Below, one piece after another: positions 34,442-45,323 of a stretch of 64,000 nucleotides of DNA. The translations under genes and the position numbers were made by a program. Source of the DNA: Macrolepiota albuminosa (lineage: Eukaryota; Basidiomycota; Agaricomycetes; Agaricales; Agaricaceae); the NCBI GenBank assembly GCA_027475525.1, contig JAMWFC010000125.1:739630-803629 (forward strand). The letters are read 5' to 3'. The notes beneath the pieces are model-generated. The model was given only the letters and a program-made list of their open reading frames with translations, made no database searches and was not told where the DNA came from. Positions within the stretch are counted from its first letter, which is position 1; each line of letters starts with the position of its first letter.

Positions 34442-35557
34442 GAGGAAGTGACTGTATACTGTAAATTGCACCTGTGATGTGCATGATCAATTGGCATAGA
34501 AATGGTAGCAGGGTGCATGATGGTTGAAGTGATCAGTATAATCTGAGTGTTGATTATAGGGTGATGGCCATGATGCATAATAGTCAGAGTGATTGGTGTG
34601 GATCTAAGTGTTGATTGTAGAGTGATGGCCATGATTCCAGGTGATCCTGGTGATGACGTCCAAAGTTTGGTCAGTAACAAATGTAGTAATAGTGTTACTG
34701 TGCCAAAAGCTTGCGTTGGGCATGCTAAAAGTGATGAGGAAGTTTGGTCAGTAACAAATGTAGTAATAGTGTTACTGTGCCAAAAGCTTGCGTTGGGCAT
34801 GCTAAAAGTGATGAGGGGAGTCCCAGGCAGGTCCCAGAGAACGTGCCTATGAAAATAAGGTAAAGTTGGAAAGGGGTCAGCAAGTGTCAAGCGCTAAGGT
34901 AAAAGCACCTATGGAAGAAGTGGTAAGTGAACATGGCAATGTGAGTGGCAAGAACATGGGAAGCTTAGCAAAGTCTAAGCGATGTTAATGCCTGCCATAG
35001 CTGCAAGGCATGAGTATGTCGTTGGCTAGCAATAGTCTGCAACTGGCAATGTCTTCGACATTGCCGACCATAAATGAGATTTTGACTGTAAGGGAGACTG
35101 GAGTAAGAGAGGCAGGAAACTCTGTTCCAGTTCCTATGTACAAGTCGGTAAGTACTTTTATACTACAAGGAGTTCACCATCGCCAAAGTGCAGCAAACTA
35201 GAAAATTTTATAGGGGTGGCTCCAACGGTTTCAGATCCCTACCGTCCATTCAAGACACTTAGCGACTTCAGGTGGCAGATTGCGATGCTAAACCATCAAT
35301 CCATCAATCTTCTGTCTGTCCAAAATACTAAGTGATGTCAAGCACCAAATCGAAGCGCTAAGCAATGTCAGACGCCAAGGTCAAATGCCAAGCTGTCCGT
35401 CAGTTTGGATAGATCATCAGTCTTCTCGCTAAGCGCTGTGGCCGGTGACTGATGCCATCTGTCAGTTGTCCCTCTATCTGCTGTTGGTGCTATCATTGAT
35501 CGGATCTGCTTCTTGCCATGTGCAGCCATCAAATATCACCAAAATTGGTTAATTAGC
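34442..35557 (+). mobile_element. LTR-2 fragment and internal retroelement sequence
   Basis: 34,442-34,660 is again LTR-2-like and CpG-poor. From about 34,720 a sequence with moderate CpG follows. A diverged inverted copy of it lies at 38,565-39,395: both contain GGCAGGTCCCAGAGAAC, a TGCCTGCCATAG(C/G)TGCAAG phrase, and GAGTTCACCAT(C/T)GC. Short open stretches exist but no domain is recognised. I take it as the non-conserved (gag or leader) part of a copia-type element. Confidence 0.5.
34664..34817 (+). repeat. Exact 77-bp tandem duplication (1 of 14)
   Basis: The unit starting AGTTTGGTCAGTAACAAATG occurs twice, back to back, with offset 77 (34664 and 34741). Probably an unmerged assembly overlap. 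Confidence 0.95.
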
Positions 35558-35789
35558 ACATGCTAAAGTATCCCGAGCCAGTGCCGTGTTGCCATAGCCT
35601 GCCGTTGATGCGCTGCTCCTGTATGGGGTCCTATCACCAGGGTCTGTGATGCAAGAGCTGGCTAGAGGCATGCATGATAGTAGTGCTAGCAGTTGTGATA
35701 GTGTGCATTGGTGATGATGTGTCATGAGTGTTAGTGAGGAGGTTTTGAAAGGAGCTCCAGGATGGGTCCCAGAGTAAGGGGGTTGTGAC
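35558..35789 (+). mobile_element. 3' fragment of LTR-2
   Basis: Matches the 3' third of LTR-2, ending GGGGGTTGTGACA at 35,789. It directly follows the internal-type sequence, as a 3' LTR would. Confidence 0.65.
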
Positions 35790-35816
35790 ACTAGCTATAG
35801 TGAACATATAACCATC

Positions 35817-35970
35817 AGTCAAATAGCAGGTGTTAAGATTGCTACTATAATCAGAATTGACATATTCAATAAATTTGATGTTAGCTCCATACTAGTCAAA
35901 TAGCAGGTGTTAAGATTGCTACTATAATCAGAATTGACATATTCAATAAATTTGATGTTAGCTCCATACT
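35817..35970 (+). repeat. Exact 77-bp tandem duplication (2 of 14)
   Basis: The unit starting AGTCAAATAGCAGGTGTTAA repeats at offset 77 (35817, 35894) inside the copia RNase H remnant and duplicates its reading frame. Confidence 0.95.
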
Positions 35971-36515
35971 GGTATGTAATGCAAAAATTGAGAGTCTCAT
36001 TCACATACTGCATCATATAGACCAAGGCCTTCCAGTGAACAGGTCTGAAGTTGCTCTAGAATCTTGCAAGGAGTCTAACTACATAAGATAAATCTGGTTG
36101 TGTAGTAGCCTGTGCTTACATTAGCAAGCCCAGGGCTTCTTAGTACAGTTTGTCCTTCATGTACTATTTGTATTTATTGGTCTGAGGAAAATGTAACTCT
36201 GTAAGAATTAATCCTGTAGGTAATGATATATGTCAGGAGTTTGAGAACCTAAAACTGAACCATTCCAGCATTTGTTCCAGGTGCAATTATTGTAATAAGT
36301 GAATGTCCTCATGGCTTGATCTCAGTTGAAGCACATATCTAAAATATATTTAAGCTCTCCCATATCCTCAATCTCAAACTTAGCTCCTAATTCTTTCTTG
36401 GCCAGGCAAGATCCTTTTTCAGTAGTTGAGGCTTCCAGTACATTGTCATTGTAGTTGTCTGTGTTCAATGCTATGTCATTTATATTGAACAACCACCATG
36501 ACCACCTCACTCCCG
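35830..36515 (-). mobile_element. Degenerate Ty1/copia pol: end of RT and RNase H
   Basis: The minus-strand reading from 36,510 gives ELGAKFEIEDMGELKYILDM (RT end of copia Pol). Then with stops come HNQIYLM, SNFRPVHWKALVYMMQYV, NFCITYQYGANIKFIEYVNS and DYSSNLNTCYLTS, the start of the copia RNase H domain. The matching N-terminal RT lies at 37.9-38.4 kb on the same strand. Confidence 0.8.
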
Positions 36516-37216
36516 CTTATGAGAGTGGGCTCTGGTATTGTTTGTTGGTTGTTCTGGCTACTACAAGGGACTGGACTGTTATTGCCATTGATAGGCTCAA
36601 TTCTATTCTACTGCTATATGCGAGGTTTCATACACCAATCCACACCAACCAACATGCCAACTAAAAAACTACTCTATGACCTCTCAAGTTCCTCCTTTTT
36701 GGTCATGCATTCCTGTGAATTTGAAGCCACTAAGGCCACTCAGTTGGTGGTTCTTGTCTGACACCAGCTATCTACATCAATGCTATTCTGATCAAGCAGA
36801 CTCAGCCATGTGCACATGTTTTAGGCTAAAAAAGAAAGTCTCCACATTATAACCACATTCCACACCTGCATCAACATTGCTTCTACATGCACTGTCACTC
36901 ACACATCCAGCCCATCCAGTGTGTCTACTGCCTTAGCATTCATTCAGCATTTGAATTCTATCTTCCATCTACCACTGGGCACTAGTTCTCATGTGTTCTT
37001 GTTTTGGAAAAGGTTACATACTTCTTCACCATTGTGCATGATGCCTGCCCAGAGTTGGAAACATAGACAGATCACGTGAATGTTTGTATTGAGTAGAGAG
37101 CTCATTGCTATTTGACTTTTCCAATGGACATGATTTTATATACAGTCACAATAGGTCTACCAAGGTGTATTCTAGTAACACAACCTTAGCTATTAGTTAG
37201 CATAGGTAGATATCAC
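36516..37216. other. TE sequence between the two copia pol parts
   Basis: About 700 bp in which the copia reading cannot be followed. Plus-strand open stretches at 36,455-36,761 show nothing recognisable. It may be a further insertion or heavily decayed RT. Confidence 0.35.
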
Positions 37217-37221
37217 AATAG

Positions 37222-37817
37222 TGTCAGGGGACTCCTCATTTCTTCCTTTTTTCACTCCTTATTCCTTCACTCTCCTTTCATTCATTTCCTTATTTCTTCT
37301 ATCATTCTCTCATTTTGCTGTTTCTATTCTCTCAACACTATCTGTTAGTACTATTCTCAATCTTTGAAGTGCTCTGGTGCTTTACCTATCATTCAGACAA
37401 GTGTGGGCCCTTCAGCACCGCTTCCAGACTGCTTATATAAGCTGGAGTTTGCCTTTCTGACCTCTAAAGTCCAGAGTTTTCCTGCCTTGTTTGCACAGTT
37501 GTTTGGTTAGTCAATTTTCAAGTTTTTAAGGTTTTGTTGTACTGTACAGTTGTTTCCCACACTTTAGAGGCCCCAGAAGCATCCAACCTGGCATAGGAGT
37601 TTTTAAGGTTTTGTTGTACTGTACAGTTGTTTCCCACACTTTAGAGGCCCCAGAAGCATCCAACCTGGCATAGGAAATCCCTAGACTTGTTCTCTTTGGA
37701 TCTCCCTCTGCCAGGTGAGTAGTTATTATGATATTGTCAGTACATACTCTAATACACTTTGGATCTCCCTCTGCCAGCTGTGTAACTGAGCCACAGCCTC
37801 TAGAGGTTGCTCTTACA
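37222..37817 (+). mobile_element. Solo LTR (family LTR-1) inserted in the copia element
   Basis: It begins TGTCAGGGGACTCC, ends GTTGCTCTTACA, and has an exact AATAG duplication (37217-37221 and 37818-37822). It measures 596 bp, but 77 of these are the tandem duplication at 37,521. Removing one unit gives 519 bp, identical in length to the copy at 6,682. It keeps a TATATAAG box at about 37,435. Confidence 0.92.
37521..37674 (+). repeat. Exact 77-bp tandem duplication (3 of 14)
   Basis: The unit starting AGTTTTTAAGGTTTTGTTGT repeats at offset 77 (37521, 37598) inside a solo LTR. Confidence 0.95.
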
Positions 37818-37829
37818 AATAGTAACATA

Positions 37830-38400
37830 GTAACACAGCTGTCAGCTCAGAAAACAATGTATCCTAATTCATGGTATGCCTGGTTGAGATTGTGCCATCA
37901 GTTGTGGCTGCTCTGCATAACCCATACAGAGTTTTCTTGAGGTGCAGCACTTTTCCCTCTCTTCCACAAAAACCTGGAGGAGGCTCCATATAAATGGTGT
38001 GCTCCAACTTACTGGTTAAGTAGGTGGAAACAAAATCAATTTGCTATAAGTGCATTTCCTGAAAGGTGGCAATCATGACTGTCATCTTTATTGACTCCAG
38101 ACAAACTACCAATATGTATGTTTCATTGAAGTCCACCCCTCTAACCTGCATATATCGCTTTATGAACAAACAAGCTTTCTTTTTCATGATCTCCCCTTTG
38201 GCATTAAATTTATTTGCATAAACCCACTTGCAATTTACCACCTTCTTCCCCTCTCATATGTCCTCAACCTTTATAACATCTCATACTTTCTTTCTCATGA
38301 CATCTAACTCAGCCTTTATTGCCAGAATCTAAAGATCAGGCCTCTTCATTGCTTTTTAATAACTTCTTAGTGTTATATTCTCACTGTTCTCCTCTGTCAA
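37830..38400 (-). mobile_element. Degenerate Ty1/copia pol: start of reverse transcriptase
   Basis: The minus-strand reading from about 38,380 gives KAMKRPDL, IKAELDVMRKKV, VIKVEDI, then VVNCKWVYANKFNAKGEIMK, RYMQVRGVDFNETYILVV, QIDFVSTYLTSKLEHTIYME, PPPGF and LYGL, the ordered motifs of copia RT. Stops (for example after EMHL) and frame changes show decay. The LTR-1 insertion with AATAG separates it from the rest of pol. Confidence 0.85.
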
Positions 38401-38564
38401 CACAATAAAGGCAAATGTTATAGTTGATAACACCTCTGGGACACTGTCTCCTCCAGCTTATTCTTCTTCTGCAGCACACACTACAGACTGGGCACATTAA
38501 TAGCAAGCTCAGCACCAGCTCCAGATACCTTGCTACACTTGTTCTGAACTTAGCATGCACAATT

Positions 38565-39395
38565 TATCTATTTTAGGCCATACCCAATGGCCACACATGG
38601 CAAGCAATGGATCTGATTAGTAATAGTGCTGGCAGCAGCTGAAATGACAAGTGACAGTTAGCATCATGCTGTTGGCAAGCATTGACAGATGGCATCACTC
38701 CATCAGCACATAGTACAGTTAGCCAGCAGCAGTGCTTATGGTTTGGAATGATGGTATTTCTCTGTGACAGACAGCTTGGCATTTCACTTTGACACCTGAC
38801 ACTGCTTGGTGCCCTCTCTTGACTTAGACAGACAGCAGTCTTGTTGACTTTTTATTATTTAGTTTAATGCCCAGCATTTACTTACATTCTTTCCAGTTTA
38901 CTGCTCCTTGACAATGCTTAGCAATGGTGAACTCATTTTTACTATAAAATACTTACCATTGTCAATAGTTAAAACAGAACAGAGTACCCTAGTTTGCACC
39001 TCACCTCAGCTCAGTTCATCTTACAGTTCAGATTTCTTTTGCACTGACTTAGTTCAAAGTTGCCAACTGTCTGAACCTCTCTAGCCTGCTTGCTGCAGTT
39101 ATGCATATGGAACTTACACACCTTGCACCTATGGCAGGCAATATGCAGCTTAGTCATTGCTAAGTCTCTAGTTTTCTTGTTGCACCTCTTGTCACACTTA
39201 GCTCATATTTCTTCCCTCTTTCATCTAGATGCACTTTGTTGTTAGCACACTTTCCTTACCATACTCCTCTTACCAATTTCTCTTTCTGACCTTCATTATT
39301 CCTTGTCATTCAACTCATTTCCAACTTGTTCTCTGGGACCTGCCTAGGGCTTTCTTGAACACTTAGCATGTCCAATGCATATTTCCTGGTCAGTA
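38565..39395 (-). mobile_element. Inverted diverged copy of the 34.7-35.5 kb internal sequence
   Basis: Read on the minus strand this follows the plus-strand sequence at 34,720-35,535 over its length (GGCAGGTCCCAGAGAAC at the 39,340 end; TGCCTGCCATAGGTGCAAGG; GAGTTCACCATTGC; GTTTGGAATG side). It has lost CpG sites the other copy keeps. It lies immediately upstream of the copia RT on the same strand, so it is probably the 5' internal (gag/leader) region of that element. Confidence 0.55.
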
Positions 39396-39399
39396 GCCA

Positions 39400-39990
39400 T
39401 AAACCATGTCTGCTACTGATCAACTTCAGGCATCATCAGTGGGCCTTATAGTGCAAGCAGAGCATTCCAGAGCAATTAGGCAGATCATCATGTGCTACCT
39501 GCTAGATGGGGTCAACTCCTGGTCCTTCATCATATGTAGGATAGAGAGGGCTGTCAGTGGGTCAGATATGAGAGGCAATCTGTTGCCTAATTAGCAGAAT
39601 CAGGCTTGCCACAGGGTTCACAGTAGCAGGGGTAGAGCTCTCCAAGTTGTCCTCATCAGGAATAGTAGCTGTCTAATGACCAGAGTGCTCTTCAAAGATC
39701 ACATTCTGGCTCATTATAATTTGGCAGTGTGTTTTGTCATATAGGTGATATCCATGGCTCGAGTAACCTATGCCTGTTGTATGATAGCCTGTCTAATACA
39801 CTTTAGATTTTCCTCTGCCAGTTGTATGATTAGCCACAACCTCTAGAAGTTGCCTTTACAAAGGCTGCACTATTCCTGTGCTTGGAGTGCTTCTTAAATG
39901 TGAAGTCTGTATGTACTGACAAGTGGAGCCTACAAAATGGGCTTCTCATCTTCTATGCCTGTGTTGTCATTGAGAATTCTCTATAATGTC
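39400..39990. other. TE spacer with an LTR-1 3' end
   Basis: A fragment of the LTR-1 3' end is visible at about 39,785-39,860 (CTAATACACTTTAGATTTTC, then GAAGTTGCCTTTACA). The rest shows no recognisable feature. Confidence 0.5.
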
Positions 39991-40001
39991 TACAGTGATA
40001 C

Positions 40002-40367
40002 TGTCAGGGGACTCCTCATCTCTCTCTTCTTTCACTTCTTACTCCTTCATTCTCTCTTCATTCATTTTCTTATTTCCTCTGTCACTCTTTTACTTTACTG
40101 CTTCTATTCTTTCAATGCTATCTATTAGTACTATTTCCAGTCTCTGAGGTGCTCTGGTTCTTTAGCTATCATTCAGACCAGCGTGGCCCCTTCAACACCA
40201 TATACAGGCTGCTTACATAAGCCAGAGTTTGCCAAAGTTTGTCCCTTATTTGTACAATTGTTGGTGTTGTCAATTTTTGAGTTTTTTAAGGTTTTGTTGT
40301 CTTGTACATTTGTTTCTCATGCTTCAGTGACCTCAGAAGCATCCAACCTGGCATAGAGAATCCCTAG
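40002..40367 (+). mobile_element. LTR-1 fragment, 3' end missing
   Basis: Begins TGTCAGGGGACTCC at 40,002 and follows LTR-1 to GAGAATCCCTAG at about 40,367, where it stops abruptly. The 5' flank is GATAC; no 3' counterpart is available. Confidence 0.82.
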
Positions 40368-40533
40368 TGTAAGTGACATTGTATGCAACAAGATGCAACA
40401 TTAGGTATTATATAAGACAGTAGTAGACTGTTACAACAGGAGGACCAAAGGAATAGGTCTCTTGACAGACAGGCTTATGTGCTAAATAGTAAATTAATAC
40501 AAGCAATAAAGAACAATAAGATAAGGACATTAC

Positions 40534-41311
40534 TGTCAGGTATTGCTGACTCAGAGGCCTTCCAGGTAAAGCAATGCCCTTACAAGACAGACTTGATCTA
40601 TGTGTACTTGGGTATCTGGAACTCTGGACTATGCTCCAGGGTTCAAGACATGAAGAAAGGGTAAACATGGGGTCAAGAACTTGGTCCAGGGTTGGAGAAG
40701 TCAGGGAATGAAGAAGGGTTGAGGTCAAGTCAAGAACCAGGGGTTCTAATACAAGACCAGAGTTAACAAACTTAGAGTTGTGAAGTACATACCAGTCTCA
40801 GAGTATGCATGCCAGCCAAATATGCTAGTCAGTGTGCACCAATCAATCAAAGGGCATGCAAATAGCAATTGTAATATCAAGACTAAGGTAATACAAGAGG
40901 GTGGCTATGACTATAAGTACTATGGGCAGTTACTCCAGGGGTCTGAGGGGATCCTGAGGTGTCTAAGACAGTTCCTAGGAATTAATAAGTGGCAGCAGGT
41001 GGAGGGAAGACTGTATGCTGGGAATTGTGCATGCAGAGTGCATGATCAATTGGCACATAAGAGATGATGTGATGCTTGATGCATGATAGCCAGGGTGATC
41101 AGGCAATGGCTGTGATGGCAGGTAGTCCTGGCATCCATGGTGTGGGGGCTGTCAGGAGGTGTATATGATGGTGGGTTTGATGTATGTGATAGCAGTGTTG
41201 ATGGTCATGATGGTGGGCATCAGCAGAGATTGTGCCATGGGGTTGGTGAGGGGGTTCTGGAAGAGGTTTTGGGGATGTCCCAGGATGGTCCCAGAGTGGG
41301 GGGTCATGACA
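40534..41311 (+). mobile_element. Older solo LTR (family LTR-2), CpG-depleted
   Basis: Begins TGTCAGGTATTGCTGACTC, ends GGGGGTCATGACA, 778 bp, with an exact ATTAC duplication (40529-40533 and 41312-41316). Aligned by eye to the young copy at 33,697, most CpG sites are TG or CA here (GTCGTGACA to GTCATGACA; CAAGACGTGG to CAAGACATGA). Confidence 0.9.
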
Positions 41312-41316
41312 ATTAC

Positions 41317-42030
41317 AATTAAGATGATATATAATTGCAAGCAAGAAGGTCAACAATGATAAGACAGTATGCACAATTAGATGATAAAACTGTTTGCAGA
41401 GATGGAAAGCACTAGATATTTATCAAAGGAGTGGTGCAAATTGCATAATTGAATAGCAAACAGCCAGAAGCTCACCAAACACAAGACAAAATGCACACTT
41501 AGAACTGACCAAATGACTTATGGATATAGGAAGCCTTGACAATGCAGATGTTGATACGCAAATAAAAATAGAAAGAGATAATAAGTGATATAGAAAGGTC
41601 AGATTGAAGGTAAATTGTAATAGTTAGTAATAGTTAGTGCGAGAAGAGAAGAAGTGAAATGTCTCAAGGCAGAACATCAACCAAGAAGAGGAGGTTGAAG
41701 TCAAATACTAGGCCATGGACAAATCAGACAATTACAAAAGTCATTGAGCTTGAATATTTCAGAGGTGTTAATGGGCTAGATTGAGCAGAAATCAACTTAT
41801 CCCTGCAGGCAAATGTGCTTCAGAGAGAAAATGCATCAAGAAGCAGTGGAGACAGTAAGTTTCCAGCAAGAAAAGAGAGCAACGTATAAGGATTTTTTTG
41901 GAGATAGTATGTCACAGCATGCTAACAGGACTGATTCCAAAATCATTTCTTAAGTCGCATCAAACACCTCAGAAAATGCTTTGAACAGGAACAGGTGATA
42001 AAGAGTCACCAAGAAGCCTGGAGGAGTTTA
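41317..42030. other. TE-to-gene boundary sequence
   Basis: CpG-poor sequence with no recognised domain up to about 41,930. CpG returns from there on, marking the edge of the second TE block. Confidence 0.35.
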
Positions 42031-42033
42031 CAT

Positions 42034-42640
42034 TTACAAGATGTCCAACAGTTTATTCAAGCTATTGGAGGAGATATAGACGTGCACAATCATCGGCAGA
42101 AGAATCCTCGAATATAAACGGATAGTAGCAGTCATGGTTTGTACCTTGTGCATACTAGAACATCTCTCCAAATTCTGGAAAGCACCTGAATACTTATACG
42201 TCGTACTTTCTAGATTTTCGGCGAATTCCGAGTAAACGTGACCCACACGGGCGAAAGCGCATTTCCTTTTAAAGTTACATGCAATAAGTACCGTAACCAA
42301 CCTTGCTGCAGTGCCCAACGCTCTCAGCCCTTTGAGGTAATTATCAATCATGAAATACTCATGTCCAACTAATTCATTCTCTGGACGATTTATCTGCATT
42401 CAACGTTTGTATATCATATATTAACACTGACTTTGGCAATGCCCTGTTAGATCGCTTCCTGAAAATCAACAATATTACGAGCAAATTTTTCATTGATACG
42501 CTCGGAGCCTTGCAAAATCTGTACTCTCTATCAGTACGAATGGCAGAGGCTCCACCTAGCTAGAACGAATAAGTGCATCAATGAACGGTACTAGTCGTTG
42601 AAAAGCCCATGAAGTTTACTCAACACAAGCAATTCTTCGG
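42034..42640 (-). other. Unassigned minus-strand gene or gene remnant
   Basis: Protein-like readings occur in order on the minus strand: LVPFIDALIRSS, GGASAIRTDRE, QGSERINEKFARNIVDFQEA, then (42399-42034) RPENELVGHEYFMIDNYLKG, LRALGTAARL and EFAENLESTTYKYSGAFQN. Plausible GT/AG sites sit between them. They look like exons of a helical protein, but I found no start codon in frame and know no family. Base composition is gene-like. Confidence 0.35.
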
Positions 42641-42775
42641 GTTCTCTGCATTAGTATGCATGATCCTCCCTGTCCCTTGTGGTCCTTGACGTGATAGGGT
42701 GATCAACCTGAGTTGTCTATAAAGCCTAGCTTCCGTATTACCTTACCCCGGTCTAAAGCTCACTCACTCCTTCCT

Positions 42776-45323
42776 ATGCCCCGCTATTTCATTTCTTACT
42801 ACCTACTGCTCTATCTCGCCTATCTTGGCTTTGCGTCACCGTCGCCGTCACGACCCAAACGTACCTCAGGCATCACAACATCGCCCAGCGCAGCGGAAAA
42901 AAACACCTTCGACTACATCATTGTAGGTGGTGGACTTACTGGAACCACCGTTGCTGCGCGCCTCGCAGAAGACCCCGGAATCAGCGTCTTGGTCATTGAG
43001 GCGGGCGCGGACGACAGGCACGACTCAAGAGTGTACGATATCAATGCCTACGGCCAGTTTTTTGGGACGGACCTGGATTGGAGTTGGCCAACGACGGAGG
43101 GTCGAGTAATATCAGGGTACGTGTTCTATTTTATGATCCGTACCTGTGAGGTGACAGATAGATTAATTAGCGGGAAGACGTTCGGAGGGGGATGTAAGTA
43201 ATCCATTGGTCCGTCTGTCAAAAGGCAGGCACTCAGCGCGCTTTGATCGCATTCCTAGCATCCATCAATGGCGCAGCATACACTCGTGGATCAAAAGAAC
43301 AATACAACGCGTGGTCCACCCTCCTCGAAGCGTCCGAAGCCAGTGTAGGATGGGATTGGGCCGGTCTCTGGTCTTACATGAAAAAGGTTTCGTTATTTTT
43401 CCTTCCATTTCTTCGACCACTCATACTCACCCCATCTTTATTATTGAATCCAGTCCGAATCATTCTCACCACCTAACGATGTCCAAGCATCCAAGGGTGC
43501 TCAATTTGTCGGTTCTTACCATGGGTACTCTGGGCCTGTAGGCGTGACGTTTCCAGAGCCCAGCGCGATGTACGGCGGACCTCAACAACCTTATTTCATC
43601 AGTACAATTCAAAGACTTACGGGCATCAAGCGAGCTAAAGATTTGAATGGCGGGACGCCGAACTGTGTTTCCGTTACACCCATCGTGAGTTCTTTCTCCA
43701 GGCAAAATATTTATTGCACAAATCTGACGTGTTGCCGATTGCCAGACCGTGAACTGGCGTGACCAAGGTCATCGTGCCTCCGCGCCTGAAGCGTACTTCA
43801 CCCCCGTCGAGAACGTACGTCCAAACTGGCTTATTCTTACTAAACACCAGGTCAGTCTTTTTTCTTCCTCCCCTCCCTAAATTATTCTTGTTGAACATTT
43901 CGACAGGTAACCAAAATCAACTTTTCCGGGACCTCTCTTCCCCTAACTGCAACTGGAGTCGAATTCGCTTCATCATCCCACGGTTCTACGCGATACACTG
44001 CCTTTGCGCGAAGAGAGGTAATTGTTGCAGCTGGCGCGATTCAGGTACATCCATCACCTTTCCTTTTTTTGTCTCTAAACTCATTACTGGAAGACTCCAG
44101 CACTGCTCCAACTCTCGGGCATCGGTGATTCTGCGGTCCTCAACCCCTTGGGCATTCAAACACTCTTAGATCTCAAAACTGTAGGGCGGAACCTTCAAGA
44201 ACAGGTACTCTGTTTTCTCGTCAGAGTCCACTTCCTTTTCACTAAACGTTCATGACGCAGCCAATGAGTATCTTTGGCGCTAATGGTAACGGTTTTGATG
44301 TCGGTGGTCGAGGCCCCCCAGACGTCATCGCGTTCCCAAACCTCTCGCAAATATTCGGTGCCCATACAAACACGACAGCACAGAGAATCTTCTCAAGTCT
44401 GAAAAGTTGGGCGAGTTCGCAAGCGGAGGCAGCCTTAAGTGAAGATGCATTGAGGACGATATTCAAGGTGCAGGCTGATTTGATCGTTAACAAGAACGGT
44501 GTGTCGCAAGGTGTTCTTCTCGATACGGTGTACCGATAATGTAATGTCTTCAGCTCCAGTTTCGGAGATCTTTTACAATACGAATTGGCCCACGTACGTC
44601 CTCCTTCCTTCCACTCGTCCTCCTATGACAATACTGATGATAAACTGAATTGCAGTGCAGTTGGCATAATTATGTGGACCCTCCTCCCCTTCTCCCGTGG
44701 GACTGTCACTATTAAAGTATGTCTCGTCTCCTACGAGTGAATGAAGCTGATCATATTGGTACAAGAGCAAAGATCCCTTTGTTTACCCCACCATCAAAGT
44801 AAACTACCTTGCAACGGACATCGATATGGATATTCAGGTTGCCACTGCGCGTCTTTCTCGGAAAATCATTACCACTCCTCCCCTCAGGTCCGTCATCTTA
44901 CCGTTTGCGGTTAATTAGATCTGTTGACCTAGTCTTGTGTGATGCGTAGCAACCTGACAACAGGCGAACAGATCCCAGGCAATGCTGTACCCGACAATGC
45001 CCAGCGCGGTACAGATTCGGCTTGGAAATCGTGGATACTAAGTAATTACGTCGCCGTCGCTCATCCTGTTGGTACGGCCGCTATGATGCGACGCAGTCTC
45101 GGTGGTGCGTGCATTTTTTTCCCTCTTCTTTTTGAGAACGTACTCACGAGGTTTGCGTTTGTGGTCTCTAGGAGTGGTGGACGCGCAGTTGAAGGTGTAC
45201 GATACGACCAATGTGCGTGTAGTCGATGCGTCGGTCATGCCGATGCAGATCAGCGCCCACTTGTCTGCGACGCTGTACGGTGTTGCGGAGAAGGCTGCGG
45301 ACCTTATCAAGGCGTCTCAATGA
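42776..45323 (+). CDS. GMC oxidoreductase, aryl-alcohol-oxidase-like (copy 1)
   Basis: A secreted FAD-dependent oxidoreductase; family members oxidise aryl or other primary alcohols and release H2O2 that can feed lignin-degrading peroxidases. The exact substrate is not deducible. The start at 42,776 is chosen because [20 protein letters not shown] is a good signal peptide; an in-frame ATG at 42,713 would bury it. Many introns interrupt the gene (for example 43117-43170). Motifs in order are [19 protein letters not shown] (FAD loop), [10 protein letters not shown], and [11 protein letters not shown] (GMC signature 1, across an intron). Then come AAGAIQ joined to [11 protein letters not shown] (GMC signature 2), [18 protein letters not shown] (first active-site His) and [20 protein letters not shown] (second His). 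It stops after DLIKASQ. All frames are open, so it appears intact. Confidence 0.92.
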
